Part shown: positions 9,456-21,200 of the stretch, piece by piece
How positions within the stretch are numbered: position 1 is the stretch's first letter
How the letters are laid out: each line of letters opens with the position of its first letter
Assembly (NCBI RefSeq): GCF_001625215.2
Contig: NC_030389.2
Location: 37,623,454 to 37,687,453 of the forward strand
Source of the DNA: Daucus carota subsp. sativus
Taxonomy: Eukaryota; Streptophyta; Magnoliopsida; Apiales; Apiaceae
DNA: 64,000 bases
Reading direction: 5' to 3'
The notes under the pieces: model-generated
Database searches by the model: none
The model's input: the letters and a program-made list of their open reading frames with translations, nothing else
Told to the model about the DNA's origin: nothing
Made by a program: the position numbers and the translations under genes

Positions 9456-10644
9456 GATTGAAGGACCAGAGGTGAGGATGTGAAGCAGTGTGTTTTGTTC
9501 AATTGCAGCTGATATCTCTTTATGTTTGAGGTAGGATTTTCTTTGGTGCGTATAGCACATCTTTGTAGAATGGTTATTTGTCTTTTTAAAAATTAATCCC
9601 TTGTGAGTATTATGAATTGTTTGTTCACATTAAATAATTTCTCTGCATTAAACAAGTTGGTACAGTTTAATAACATTAGAAATATGTTGTGAAAATTTAC
9701 AAGAATCAGCTAACTATGCCACACTCTACACCAGGTACTGCCTTTGGTATGCAGTTTTGGTATCAAAATATATGAATCAGGAGCTGCAAATAGAGTGTTG
9801 GTGTCTAGTACTGCAAAATATATCAGTGTTGCTGCACTTCAATTTATAATTTTAAAAATATATGATTGTAGTTTGTCGGTATTTGTTTTTTGGTAGTGGT
9901 TTATGCTCACAATCTCGCTAATTTTAAAACATTAATATCATTCCATCTTTCGGAGCTCTATTAAGCAGACTCTACATAATTCCATATACCTTTCGTGGGA
10001 TATGATCCAACATGGGTGTGAGAAACTATTGATCTTTCACGCTGCGACAGAATATTCCCGATCTTTCTTGTTGCAACTGGGCACCACACAGATTAAGGTG
10101 CGATTCGGTCTCTTTTCTTTTGAATGTGATTGCTTCTTGTGCCACAACATGATTAAATGAGAAAATAGTTTGTCTTGTTCTCTTTGTACCCTAAGTAGTT
10201 CAATGTCGCTTGTGATTCCAGTCATCCTTAAGAATTGCTGGCTTTCTCGGATGTGTGTATACCGGGTCTTTTACAGGTTCATGATCTAGGATTAATATTA
10301 AGCAAGCCAGAAGTATGAAGTATTTCAAGTTTAACTGGTAAACTTAGAGGAAGTGATTTGAGAATTGAAATTAGGCTCATGTTCGAATGAAAATACCTCT
10401 TTATCGCCAGGGGACCTGGCCCTCAAACAGACTAGTTAGTGCTTTTATCCATATCATTCTTGTGATTCAAAAATTGGGAAAAGGTAATTTTATTATTATT
10501 GCATGCTTGGCTACTAGACTTCCATTACTTACATGTTTTGCTTGGAGTCATTGTCATTAATATTATTGGACTGCCAACAGCATGTTTAGAAGAAATGAGC
10601 CATGGTGAATGATACTACTAGTTAAACACTAGTGCAGTTGGTTA
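9456..10644. other. Intergenic DNA after the SET gene
   Basis: Likely holds the SET gene's 3' UTR at its left. No supported gene, RNA or element end was found; the short open frame at 10037-10225 has no recognisable features. Confidence 0.5.
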
Positions 10645-10916
10645 AAATTAATTCAGCCTAGAACCTGCAGACTGCAGTAGGTGCAATCTTGTCAGTATTC
10701 CAAGATTGAATATGTAACTGAAACTCTTTTAACCGAACTACTACTCAGAAACACTAGTGTAGTATATGACTTTATTCAGAAAGAGATTCCTCGTTTACAA
10801 CAATTCAAGTTCCGAGATGATAGTTTCGACAAAGTACATACAGTAAAATCCAGAAAAACACACATAAAATTAACAGAAGTCGGAAAACAATGGATAGTCA
10901 GTGCCCTCCATTCAGC

Positions 10917-12059
10917 TCAGGGCTGAACAGCAGCGGGTTTGTAATCAATGACTATTACTTTCTCTAGTTTAGGGACGAAAATATTTGCAAACTCCACATG
11001 GTGAGGATGAGCTCCATATTCCGCAATACCTTCTAAGCTATCAAAGGTCGACTCAAACACATGGGTGAAACCTTGGTGCAAGTTCTCTGTGCTCAAATCC
11101 TTGCCCCTACAGCATAATAGTACAGATTTCTATTACCTTGTTTCTACAAATAGAGATGAAACTTTTGAGCAAGATAAGCTATAATTAGATCTACAGTGAG
11201 ATACTTCTAAAGTCATTGCTTAATAAGACACTCTAGTATATGAATCAGTTTAGATGCTCCTATCCTAGCCCCTGAAATGTTTAGTTAGATATTCACAGGG
11301 AATTTGGAGTTTAGAATAACTCCGACAGTCTCCCAACTTAAAAAGAACACATTTGTAATTTCTTGAGTATGAGAGAAGTCCTGACTAAACAAGCAGTTTA
11401 GACACCTGATAACATATACACACCTAAAATAAAAAATAATTACACCCTGTGTTTGCGTGTCTATTCCGTTACTGAAACTACCATTACGTCCACGAAAATA
11501 TTAAGTCAACTTTAGTTGATCTTATTTATCCTGCATTTTCCTTTAAAAAAAAGCAACCGTATTTTGTAAATATTAATCTGCAAAATTTGTGTTCTTGAAT
11601 TCTAGAGGATTAAACAAGTTTTCAGTCATGTTGTCGGTGTTTGTTTTAAGAGTTGGAGCAATAACAAAACATTTTCGATACAAAAAATGGACCTCAATAG
11701 CCATCGGATCATCCGCAATCAGTCGGAAGCAAGTAGAATATGTATTTACCACAATTTCAAATCCTCAATGCCTTAATTTTGAGGAAATGAGGATCAGATC
11801 ATGGGTTTATTAATTTTTGGATACGAACAAGTACATATATTAATAATCAAGCAAACTGACACAAAATATAAAGATAATAGAAATTAAATCAATAACAAAA
11901 AAAGAAGAAGCAAGGGTAGGTGAGTAGATACCAGTGAAAAGATTTCATGGTGGGAACGAGAGAGACGAGATTGGCAAAGCCCTTGATGAGACTCTCGATT
12001 TCTTGAGGGGTGGTGTCTTCTCTGAATTTTACTACAAGTATGTGCTTAAACTCTCCCAT
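10917..12059 (-). CDS. HS1: Stress-responsive A/B barrel (dabb) protein, HS1-like, copy 1
   Basis: Two exons on the minus strand: 12059-11932 (128 nt) and 11106-10917 (190 nt), joined across an 825-bp GT-AG intron, give 105 residues. The start reads MGEFKHILVVKF; the exon junction falls in the codon for Trp43 of SFHWGKD. Conserved dabb blocks follow: HQGFTHVFEST, AEYGAHPHHVEFA and VIVIDYKP. Arabidopsis HS1 is a small heat-stable dimeric alpha/beta-barrel protein with reported antimicrobial activity; length, exon structure and motifs match it. A plus-strand open frame at 10681-10926 overlaps its stop and is not a gene. Intact. Confidence 0.88.
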
Positions 12060-12227
12060 ATCTTTTTGCCTTTCTGTTCTTAGACTTCTAGCTCTGTGTA
12101 TATGTGTCTGTGTAATCTAGAGTTGGATCCGAGACACTTCAGTTCAACTGGTGCTACTTATGGGCAGCGCTCCCTGCATACATAATTACATATGGCATTG
12201 ACTGTTTACCTAACCCACAGTTCGTGG

Positions 12228-12419
12228 GCCGTTGAATGAATATCCACCGGCCAGACGAAAATTATAAGTTTTCGTTGGATGAAAATCCACCGGCCAGGCG
12301 AAGATTATAACCTCGTCCAGCGCTTTTTTAGCGCTGGACGAGATCCGTCCAACAGTAAAAAAAACTGTACATATTAAACTTTTATTTTAATCTTGGCCGC
12401 TGGATATTCATACAACGGC
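12228..12419. mobile_element. Small MITE with an internal GC-rich hairpin
   Basis: About 190 bp bounded by GCCGTTGAATGAATATCCAC and its imperfect complement ending TCATACAACGGC. Inside, a partly repeated unit (ATCCACCGGCCAGACGAA and a second copy) precedes a perfect hairpin at 12312-12343, with CTCGTCCAGCGCT pairing AGCGCTGGACGAG across a T-rich loop. It is absent from the homologous place in the second HS1 segment (near 21440), which supports a mobile origin. The superfamily and target duplication are uncertain. Confidence 0.6.
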
Positions 12420-13680
12420 AAACTGATTCGGTGGGGTTTGAGTTTTGATTATTAGATTTGTGTTATTTCTTTTTCTTTTTGAATTAATTTCTGAGTTGTT
12501 TTTGTAATAAATTGGTTTATATTGTTTAGAATAATCGATTATCATTGGTATATGTTTTGTGAGACGAAGAGTTAAATGGGAAAAACTTTAAAATAAAAAA
12601 TACCGGATGATACCTGCATATATGTAAAAAAATATAGAGTTAAATTTTAGTTTTTTTTATGACACTATGTCTGATTTTTTGATTGTCAGGGATTTGAAAG
12701 TAATGTTTAATTGTTGGGTATTTATCAAATATACATCTTTTTAACATTTTAATTGCAATAATACAATCTTTACCTAAAAATTGCAGATTTACTTTTTTTT
12801 TAAAAAAATAACATAACTATTTGCACTTATACGGCTCCCCTCACCCACCCAAAACCCTACGCGCCTCCTCTTGCTCCAGGCCTCTCTTCTCTGTCTCTCT
12901 CTTCCGCTTCCATCTCTCATCTCTTCGCTCTCTCTCTATTTCCTTCTCCTCGCTCTTTTATCCTTCTTTTTCTTTGTCTCATTTTTTTCATTATCAGTTC
13001 CATCAAACTTCAATTGATAAGATAAATTGTTGATTAGGATATCAGATCTTGGGTAAATCAAATTGATTCCAAAAAATGATAAATACATGAGAAAGATGGA
13101 GGACACGAATCAAGAGAAGTGAAGAAGGCCGGAGTGGAAGCTTCCAAAAGTGGCTGCTCGTGTTGATTTTAGGTGCTCAGGATAAGCTTTTGTTTCTTTT
13201 TATGCTTTATCTCTCTAGAAAGTTTTGGTTGGTGACGGTTGTTTGTGGTTGCAATACTAGTTGATTTTGCTTTTGACCCCGCAGGGGCATTTGTTTTTTT
13301 GTCTTTGCAACTCATTGCAACTTATTATGCAATTTAATATAATTTTTACAGTTTTTTTTTTAAAAGTTACATATGTAGTTGCAAGTATGGTTGCTCGTAG
13401 TTGCAGATTTGGTTGCATATGCAAAATTGTATTTTTGCAAAAAAAAAAAATTGAATAATAGTATTTTTGCAATTTGTTTTAAAAAATGACAGTATTTTTG
13501 CAAAATTTCTTTTTGACTTGGGTATTTATGAAAAAAGCCCTTTATTGTTTATGTAGTGTATTATGATGGAAACATAAAAAGTAAATAAATTATTTTTTGA
13601 TTATTTAATCAGATAAAAGAAAAGGATTTTCAAATTAGTCACAGCTGAAAAAAGCGATAAGACAAAAGGATTTTTATCAA
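12420..13680. other. Insert-like DNA upstream of HS1-like copy 1
   Basis: Compared with copy 2, the upstream region is expanded here by roughly 1 kb. It contains a pyrimidine-rich stretch (about 12840-12985) ending in TTGATAAG, which looks like the leader of some other gene, and an A/T-run section repeating 'GTATTTTTGCAA' near 13425-13500. No protein family could be recognised in the short open frames at 12821 and 13257. Confidence 0.4.
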
Positions 13681-13836
13681 ATATTCTGATGTCTGAGATG
13701 GGATCATGTAATTTTTCGATTTAACAATGTGAGCTCGTGCTGAGAAAGTGTGAAAATATTAGTACAGCCGACAGCCCTCTTGTAGTCTTAAGTCAACTGT
13801 TGTGAGCTGTTGATGCAGTCATTGGGGTGCATCGTG

Positions 13837-14160
13837 GGTTTGGGGTAAAATTAGAGGTTTGAGGTGTTTTAGAGGTTTGACTATTTCAATCCGCTAATGT
13901 TAGTGTTCAGTAGTTAGCGGATTGAAATAGAGGTTTGAGCTCGAAAAGCTAATTTTCAAAAAGCTAGTTTGAAGAGCTTTTTGGGTTAGCGGTTTGGGTA
14001 TGTGTCACAAAAAGCTCATCAAACAGCTATTTACCAAATAGTTTTACAAGGAACCGCTAATTCAATCCGCTAGTCAAAACATCTTTTTAAATCAACTAGT
14101 CAAAATATCTAATTCAATCCGTTAACAGCTAACCGCTAACCGTTAATTCTCAAACAGGGC
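13837..14160. mobile_element. Probable foldback/MITE relic
   Basis: TATTTCAATCCGCTAA at about 13883 pairs with TTAGCGGATTGAAATA about 30 bp later. Further AATCCGCTA and CCGCTAAC motifs follow, and the stretch ends TCTCAAACAGGGCC, which resembles a hAT-type or Tourist terminus. Homology with the second HS1 segment stops at its left edge. No left terminus GGCCCTGTTTGAGA was found, so the extent is a guess. Confidence 0.4.
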
Positions 14161-14825
14161 CAAAGCCTCTACTCTCCGACTTGCAAAAGGGACGACTCCT
14201 AAATTAATATACTCCAATAATATGCATGATCCAAGTATCTCGAATAAGTCTTTCTTCGGTCCCAGACCAACTCATAGGTGTTGATATATTATTGTTAGTT
14301 TTGGCATTATGTTCATGTAATCTTTGTATCTTTGGTATTAACAGGGAATTCATATAAAATGAATCTAATAATTTTTTATTAAATTTTTTAACATTTTCAT
14401 GTACATTACTTAAAAAACACTCTAATTTGAAGGGAAAATTAACTATTATTTATATGAATATATTTCTTCAAATTAAAAATTATATCAGCGTTTTCTTCTT
14501 AAATTGAAAACGTTATATTATTTAGCGTTAATAACGAGTATTTTGAGGTCATTTTTTATAACTCTGTTATTCAACTTATTCTGGACATTACTTCCAGATT
14601 TTGTAAAATCTGGGACCATTTTTCATTGCATGCATCCTATTGTCCTTGATTGCCATCTTTATATTTATATAAAGGAGGTTCCTCCCACGCTGACGTGGCA
14701 GGCCCCTGCAGCCTTCTTTCAAATTCTGTGATTTTCTGGATTTTTGCTATTTAATAATCACAATTTTTTAAAATTGCATATTTTTTTAAAGCTAGCTGAA
14801 GAGTTACTGGATTCATGACTTTTTA
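14161..14825. other. AT-rich intergenic DNA, nothing recognised
   Basis: No supported gene or element termini. A 75-codon open frame at 14504 has no recognisable features. Confidence 0.5.
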
Positions 14826-14828
14826 GTG

Positions 14829-15283
14829 TCCTGTATATCAAACGCCTTGATAAACCCCGCAGCATCGAAAACCCCTTCGCCCAACTCGGCTCAATCTCTC
14901 TCAAACTTCAAAGATGCAATCGCAGCCCTACAGCAAAGCGCCCGAGACAGAGAGAGAGAGACAGGAGATGATTGTATATTGGGTCGCCACATTGATTTGG
15001 ATATACTGATAATCTCTTTTTTCCTCTCAAGCTTACAAAATTTTGTCAATGTTTTTTTTATTGTGATTCAGTGTGCTGGAGGTTCATATGGAGCTGGCAA
15101 TGCTATGCAAGATGAAATTTCCAAGTAAGATCACCTTCCTCTTTATCCTATTGCAATATGATATCTATAAGTTCTTATGCAGCAACTATTTTTCTTGCTG
15201 ATGACAGGGATCATCTTAAGCATGTCTTGGAATATCGAAAATCTGTACTCCAGAAAGAAGAGGCGATGGCTTGCATTAATCAG
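14829..15283 (+). pseudogene. Exon-like fragments of an unidentified gene
   Basis: Three consecutive pieces look like coding exons separated by intron-like DNA: about 14829-14970 (an open frame with NPAASKTPSPNSAQSLSNF and DAIAALQQSARD), about 15072-15125 (CAGGSYGAGNAMQDEISK) and about 15209-15283 (DHLKHVLEYRKSVLQKEEAM, ending at CAG before GTTTTATT). The amphipathic, charged last piece suggests a helical protein. I do not recognise the parent gene, and no continuous open gene follows: a LINE remnant comes next. It may be a captured gene fragment or the surviving 5' part of a broken gene. Confidence 0.4.
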
Positions 15284-15486
15284 GTTTTATTCTTCCAGTT
15301 TTTTTTTTTTGGCCTCCCACTTCCTTCATGTATATTTCACGGTTATTGTAAAAAGGGTCATATGTTCCGGTCCATTTCTGCAAGTATTATAGAGACAAGT
15401 CTATAATGTAGTTATTTGCAAACTTCTGGCCTCCTGAACTCGAAATTGAAATTTTATTTGGCCTATGATTTTTTGAGAAGATGGCA

Positions 15487-15933
15487 TATGGGAATGGCCT
15501 CAAGCTCTGCTGTTCATGATTCCTCAATTGCGGGGCATTGAGCCTCGGTTCTCTGAGGGGCATGATCAGGTTATGTGGATTTCGAAAGAAGAAAAGCAAG
15601 TAAATTTTAGTATTAATCAAGTCTGGGAGGATATTAGGCTGAGAAATTCCAAAGTGATATGGTGGCATTTGATTCGGTTTGCTAAAAGTATTCCTAAACA
15701 TTGTTTCACTTTTTGGCTAGCTGTCCGGGATCGACTGCTTACGCAAGATCGCCTTAAATTTTGGCAAATTCATAGAAGTGCTGCGTTTAGTTTTTGTGGA
15801 GGTCTTGGATAATTTGTTTTTTCAGTGTGGTTTTTGTCTTAATGTATTAAGGGCTTTTCAATTGAGAGGTTATTGTTTGTTGTACAAAGGGTGCTGGGAG
15901 GAGTTTATTCGAGCTTCAGCTGTTACTTGGCAG
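15487..15933 (+). pseudogene. LINE (non-LTR retrotransposon) 3' remnant, part 1
   Basis: Encodes the zinc-binding domain that follows reverse transcriptase in plant LINEs: EWPQALLFMIPQLRGIEP, then FSINQVWEDIR and WWHLIRFAKSIPKHCFTFWL with RLLTQDRL. A frameshift near 15785 moves the reading frame (then DNLFFQCGFC). RT and endonuclease regions are missing upstream, so this is a 5'-truncated dead copy. It is interrupted at 15933 by a small hAT element, and the frame resumes at 16327. Confidence 0.75.
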
Positions 15934-16318
15934 CAGGGGCGTCTCCAGGATTTCGGAGGCCCTAGTAATATACTACAAAGAATCAAAAATATGTAGTATC
16001 TAGTATAGAAAATTAATTTTGAATTAAAAATCTCAAAGTAGAGAAGAATTGAAGAGATCACTATATATTATCTTTGCTGGCATGCTGCTCTGGTTCTATA
16101 TCTGCTCAATTGAGCGTATTAGGTTTTCTACTTTTTGGATATATTAAAGACTTAAAGTGATTTAAAATATTGAAAAACATTATATTTTATTGGGCTTTTA
16201 TCTATTTTTTATTTTATTACATGAGCCTAAAGTTAAATGACTGTATATATAGGAGGCCCCTGTATGGATGGAGGCCCTAGGCAAATAGATGGGAAGACTC
16301 CCCCTGAAGACGCCTCTG
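15934..16318. mobile_element. Non-autonomous hAT element inside the LINE remnant
   Basis: A 385-bp element beginning CAGGGGCGTCTCC and ending GACGCCTCTG, flanked by perfect 8-bp duplications CTTGGCAG (15926-15933 and 16319-16326). Both the ends and the duplication length are typical of hAT. Removing it and one duplication restores the LINE reading. It also has repeated GGAGGCCC and GAGGCCCTAG motifs near its termini. Confidence 0.9.
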
Positions 16319-16326
16319 CTTGGCAG

Positions 16327-17270
16327 GGTAAATCGTTGCATGTTTTGGTCAATGAACTGGTTTTAGCATCTATAATACTACTCCATCTCTGGCATGAACG
16401 AAATAGAAGATTATTTGTGGGGCAGATTATTCAGTTGTTAATTCTCCGAGGGTGAGAGAAGAGATGTTAAGTTGGGGTTTAAATCCTGAGCTCCTTTCAA
16501 TCCAATTGTGTTGATATGGAGGACTTTATTTTTCTGCTGGAAATTCGCTCTAGGAGTCAAGGACATAATTCTGGTCTGTATGTCTGGGATTTTGTGTTTG
16601 TTGTTGCTTGTTGGATTTGGCTGTTGAGAGTTATATTTTGCTATAATTTTTGGGTCTTAACGTGCTATTTATTAGAGCACTGTCGTAGGTTATTGGGTCT
16701 GCAGATCTCAGTTTGCTTGCAAGGTCTTTCTCAGTCACCTCTTTGGAATGCTCGAGCTTTTTTGTTTGGGTGCCGATGTCGTTGCTACGTTTTGGAGTTC
16801 TTTAGTCTGGGAGTTTCTGGCTTGGTGTTGCTGTTGTAATCTGGGTTTGTTTAATTTGTATGGAAGTTGCTGTTTTAAGTTGGGAGTGTGGTACAGATTT
16901 AGGAGTGAATTTTGGTTGTTGTTGTTCGTGTGTTTGGTTGTTTTCCGGATGAAGGTTTTATTGGCAGGGGATGTGGTTTTTGCTTTGCGGCTGGGTGTGT
17001 GTTTTATATCAGTTTCCTGCTGCTGTCTGAATCTAGGATTTTTTCCAGTTTGCATCACAGAGGTTAGTTGCAGATGCTGCAGGTAGAAGGTTATGGTTTT
17101 TATTCTGTAGGCTTGCAGCGATCAGACGTTGTACTGGCAGTGTGGTCCTGTCTTCCTATCTTATTTCGGCAAATCTGTTGGTGCCTGAATTGGGTGGGGA
17201 TAGCATTTACCTTGGGTTGTAATATTGGTAAGGGATTGCCGTGGCTTATAAAGTTTTTTAATTGCTGAAT
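16327..17270 (+). pseudogene. LINE 3' remnant, part 2, with 3' UTR-like DNA
   Basis: Continues the LINE coding end after the hAT insertion: LVLASIILLHLWHERNRRLF is the usual C-terminal LINE block. From about 16530 the DNA becomes rich in TTG/GTTGTTG and has several open frames on both strands without family features, as in plant LINE 3' UTRs. The exact 3' end and poly-A are not seen. Confidence 0.6.
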
Positions 17271-17499
17271 GGGTGCGGTTATTTATATTGATTTGTCTCG
17301 AATTTTAATTTATTATATACTTTTCATTGTGATCAGTTTAATAAGTCGTCTTTGTTCTTTTTATAGTGAATAAGAATGTAAAAAATGCAGCATGTTTACA
17401 CGTGAAGATGCTATCAAGAGAGCTGATTTTGAATCTCAAAGACTCTTTATCCTATTTTCCTATACTTTATTTTTGTTTGTATGTCAAGGATTTAAATTA

Positions 17500-17782
17500 A
17501 ATTAGATATATGTTTCTAATTTTAACAAGCGTTAAAGGTTTAGTTTTAAAGGAAGTTATATTTTCTTATATTCCAACGACAAATATAAAATTGCTTCAAA
17601 AAAAAGTATATAAAATGAAAGAATCCAGAAATTATAGATAATAAAGATCTTTTAATTAGATATATGTTTCTTTTAATAGGTGTTGAAGGTTTAACTTCAA
17701 AGGAAGTTATATTTTCTTATATCTCAACAACAAATATAAAATGAAAGAATCCAGAAATTATAGATAATAAAGATTTTTTAAA
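17500..17782. repeat. Two-copy tandem repeat of about 130-155 bp
   Basis: GATATATGTTTCT, AAAGGAAGTTATATTTTCTT and AATCCAGAAATTATAGATAA occur in the same order at about 17503-17646 and 17658-17772. The second copy lacks about 20 bp near an A-run. The repeat lies just before a Helitron-type 3' end and probably belongs to that element. Confidence 0.75.
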
Positions 17783-17805
17783 ATATTTTTTGTTTTATAT
17801 TTTCT

Positions 17806-17835
17806 CACTCGCGCGGAGCGCGTTTTCTTCCCTAG
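17806..17835 (+). mobile_element. Helitron 3' terminus
   Basis: A short GC-rich hairpin (CGCGC GGA GCGCG) followed by TTTTCTTCC and terminal CTAG, next to a T, in otherwise AT-rich DNA. This is the standard 3' end of plant Helitrons, which insert between A and T without a target duplication. The 5' TC end was not located; the element could include the tandem repeat and, further left, the LINE and exon fragments. Confidence 0.65.
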
Positions 17836-18295
17836 TTAAACATATATAAGTATATAAATAGATATATAAAGAGTACACAAAGCTGCCCATCTTCTACATA
17901 ATACGGTAATAAGTTGTTTGCTTTAGCCTCTTGACAAACCCAGCAGTGATATAAAAATTCAAATTTGAGACAGATCCAAAAATGATGCAAATTTGGATTT
18001 TGGGATCAAATAAGATGGTCTAGAGAATACTTGGCAGAAAATCAATTCAGCTTAGAACCTGCAAACTGCAGTAGTCTCAATCTTGTCTATATTCCAAGAT
18101 TCCAAGATTAAAATATGTAACTGAAACTCTTTTAACCAGACTATATAACTTTATTCAGAACAAGATTCCTCGTTCACACGAATTCAAGTTCCGACATAAT
18201 AGTTTCAACAAAGTACATATAGTAAAATCCTGAAAAACACACATAAAATTAACAGAAGTCGAAAGACAATGGATAGTCAGTGCCCTCCTTTCAGC

Positions 18296-21200
18296 TCAGG
18301 GATGAACAGCAGTGGGTTTGTAGTCAATGACTATTACTTTCTCTAGTTTAGGGAGGAAAATATTTGCAAACTCCACATGGTGGGGATGAGCTACATATTC
18401 CGCAATACCTTCTGGGCTATCAAAAGTCGACTCAAACACATGGGTGAAACCTTGGTGCAAGTTCTCCGTGCTCACATCCTTGCCCCTACAGCATGAAAAT
18501 ACAGATTCCTATTACCTTGTTTCTACAAATAGAGAAGAAAACTTTTGAACTTTTAAGCAAGATAAGTTATAATTACATCTACATTGAGATATTGTAAAAT
18601 GTAAAGTCATTGCTAATAATAAGGTGCAACAAAGTTTTGCAAATATGATAGTACAAAATGTCCAACCACATAAATGAATACACGACATCTAATATATGAA
18701 TCAGTTTAGATGCTCCTATCCTAGCCCCTGAAACATCTAGATTATGTTTAATTAGATATTACTCAGACAGTCTCCCAACTTAGAGAGAACACATTTGTAA
18801 TCTCTCGAGTATAAGAAGTCCTTACTAAAGAAGCAGTTTAGACACCTGAGAACACATACACACCGACATAAAAACTCCTACACCTTGTGACCTTGTGTTT
18901 GTGTGTCTGTGTGAATTAAAGAAACCCCTCTAAGTAGTTTCTCTATATAAATGAAGATGTTGGAAAGTCTCTTTGATTCCACATCAGATGCCCCTAAAAA
19001 CTATTTCAGTTCTCTTTTGTTATATCCATATGACTAATAAGCTTATTGCAAAGAATCGAAAGACAGATATATCGTACATACAGGTTTAGGTGTATACTAA
19101 ACATTCAACCATAAAATTAAAAAAAAATTAAATCATTTCAACTGAAAATGGTGATCCTTTGTTGAAACAATAACCAAACCAAATCTTCAAGTTAAGCTAC
19201 ATTTCACAAAAATAATATTTTAAAAGAAAGCGAGATTTTAGTCCAGTGGTACAAAGGATCTGTTTGACAAAGTATCTCTTAATGCCAAGTTAAAATAGAC
19301 CTTTATTAACATACATATGTCGTAGTTATCATAATTCCACTTTGAAGTTACTTAAGTCAGTTTTGCTTAACATACAACTTATAAGTTTATATATTAACAT
19401 ACATATGTCGTAGTTATCATAATTCCATATTTAAGTTACTCAAGTCAGATTTGCTTATTATACAAAACGACAAAAAGTAATCTTGAAAACCGTATAAGTT
19501 ATTCATCAAGTGATTCAAACAACCGATTTGCAACTTATTTTAAGTTTGTAATTCGACACTAACAAAGTTATATGAGGTAATTGCATATCGCACCCCCTAA
19601 GTATCGTTCAAAAACGATAGAGTACCTATACTTTAAGAAACTCAACTCGCACCCCTTATCTTTACTTCTCAAAACCGAGATGCACCCCCTGTCGTTAACT
19701 TCCGTTAACTCAGTGCACTCCGTTAAGTCACTATATATATAATTGCAATTCGGACCCCCTAACTTACGTTCAAAAACGATATTGTACCCGTACTTTTGGA
19801 AACCCAAATCGGACCACCTATCTTTACATTTCAAGAACGATACGCACCCCCTCCGTTGAATTCCGTTACCTTCCGGTAAAATACTCCTCCGTCTCAATTT
19901 ACATGTACCTTTTGCTTTTTGAGAAGTCAGATTGACTAATTTTTGACCAACTATTAAAAAAATATTTATTTATTATTTTAGGAAATAGAAAGTTACATAT
20001 TAAAATATACTAAATTTTGTTTAAAAAAAATATCATCAAAAAGTAAATCTAGCCTATTTTAATAGAGGTAAATAATAGGGGGTCCGAATTGCAGTTACCT
20101 TTATTATTTGCGAAATTCGAACCCTCTATTATTTGCGAAAACAAATAGACTAGATTTACTTTTTGATGATATTTTTTTTTTAAATTTTTGTTTAATTAAG
20201 TAATGCCCAAGTCAAAATGATTTTACATATTGAATGATTTTAAATTTATGATTTTAAATTTTTAGTGACATATGTATTAGGTACTTAAAATACACACTAT
20301 TTTAAATATGAAAAATAAATATTATGTGATATTTATTATAAATCATACATAAATTTATCTATTGATTAAAATATATAAATTTTAATAATTTTGTTTGGAA
20401 AAACTGATCAAAATTTTTTTAAAAAAATATCATCAAAAATTAAATCTAGTCTATTTTAATAAATACATATTTTCAAATAGTTGGTCAAAAATTAGTCAAT
20501 TTAACTCCTCAAAAAGCAAAAGGGATGTAAATTGAGACGGAGGAGTATTTTAACGGAAGGTAACGGAATTCAACGGAGGGGGTGCGTATCGTTCCTGAGA
20601 TGTAAAAATAGGTGGTGCGATTCAAGTTTTCAAAAATATGGGTACAATATCGTTTTTGAACGTAAGTTAGGGGGTCCAAATTGCAATTAGATATATAGTG
20701 ACTTAACGGAGTGCACTGAGTTAACAAAAGTTAACGGCAGGGGGTGCATCTCGGTTTTGAGAAGTAAAGATAAGGGGTGCGAGTTGAGTTTTTTAAAGTA
20801 TAGGCACTCTATCGTTTTTGAACGATACTTAGAGGGTGCGATATGCAATTACCTCAAGTTATATATATATAACTCTCACCCCAATTTTTAGTATCGGTTG
20901 GTTCTTTCATGTTACAAATTTGTAAGGCCCGTAAGCTATACATTGAGAATGAACCAACTAAACTGGGTGACATAATAATTACTTGTAAATTTCGCAACAA
21001 CAAACTTTTTCGATGCAAAACAAATGGACCTCAATAGCCACCGGATCATCTGCAATCAATTTCAAATCCTCAATGGCTTAATCTTGAGGAAATCCTCAAT
21101 GGTTTATTGATTTTTGGATACCAACAAGTACATATATTAACAATTAAGCACATTGACACAAAAAATAAAGATAATAGAAATTAAATTAGTAAAAAAGTTA

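Larger units (their letters stand above)
10645..13836. repeat. Segmental duplication copy 1 (HS1-like gene with flanks)
   Basis: Collinear with about 18033-22056. Homology starts at about ATTCAGCCTAGAACCTGCAG, includes the 3' flank, both exons, the intron ends and the promoter, and extends to GGGGTGCATCGTGG near 13830. Copy 1 carries a small MITE (about 12228-12419) and extra DNA at about 12430-13550 that are absent from copy 2. Copy 2 has a much larger intron. Confidence 0.8.

Noticed and set aside
10681-10926. 81-codon plus-strand open frame overlapping the stop of HS1-like copy 1
   Set aside because: It is antisense to the 3' flank, has no family features, and the homologous stretch in the second copy is broken by indels.
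16516-17268. Several overlapping open frames with Cys/Leu/Val-rich translations
   Set aside because: They lie in LINE 3' UTR-like TTG-rich DNA on both strands and match no family.
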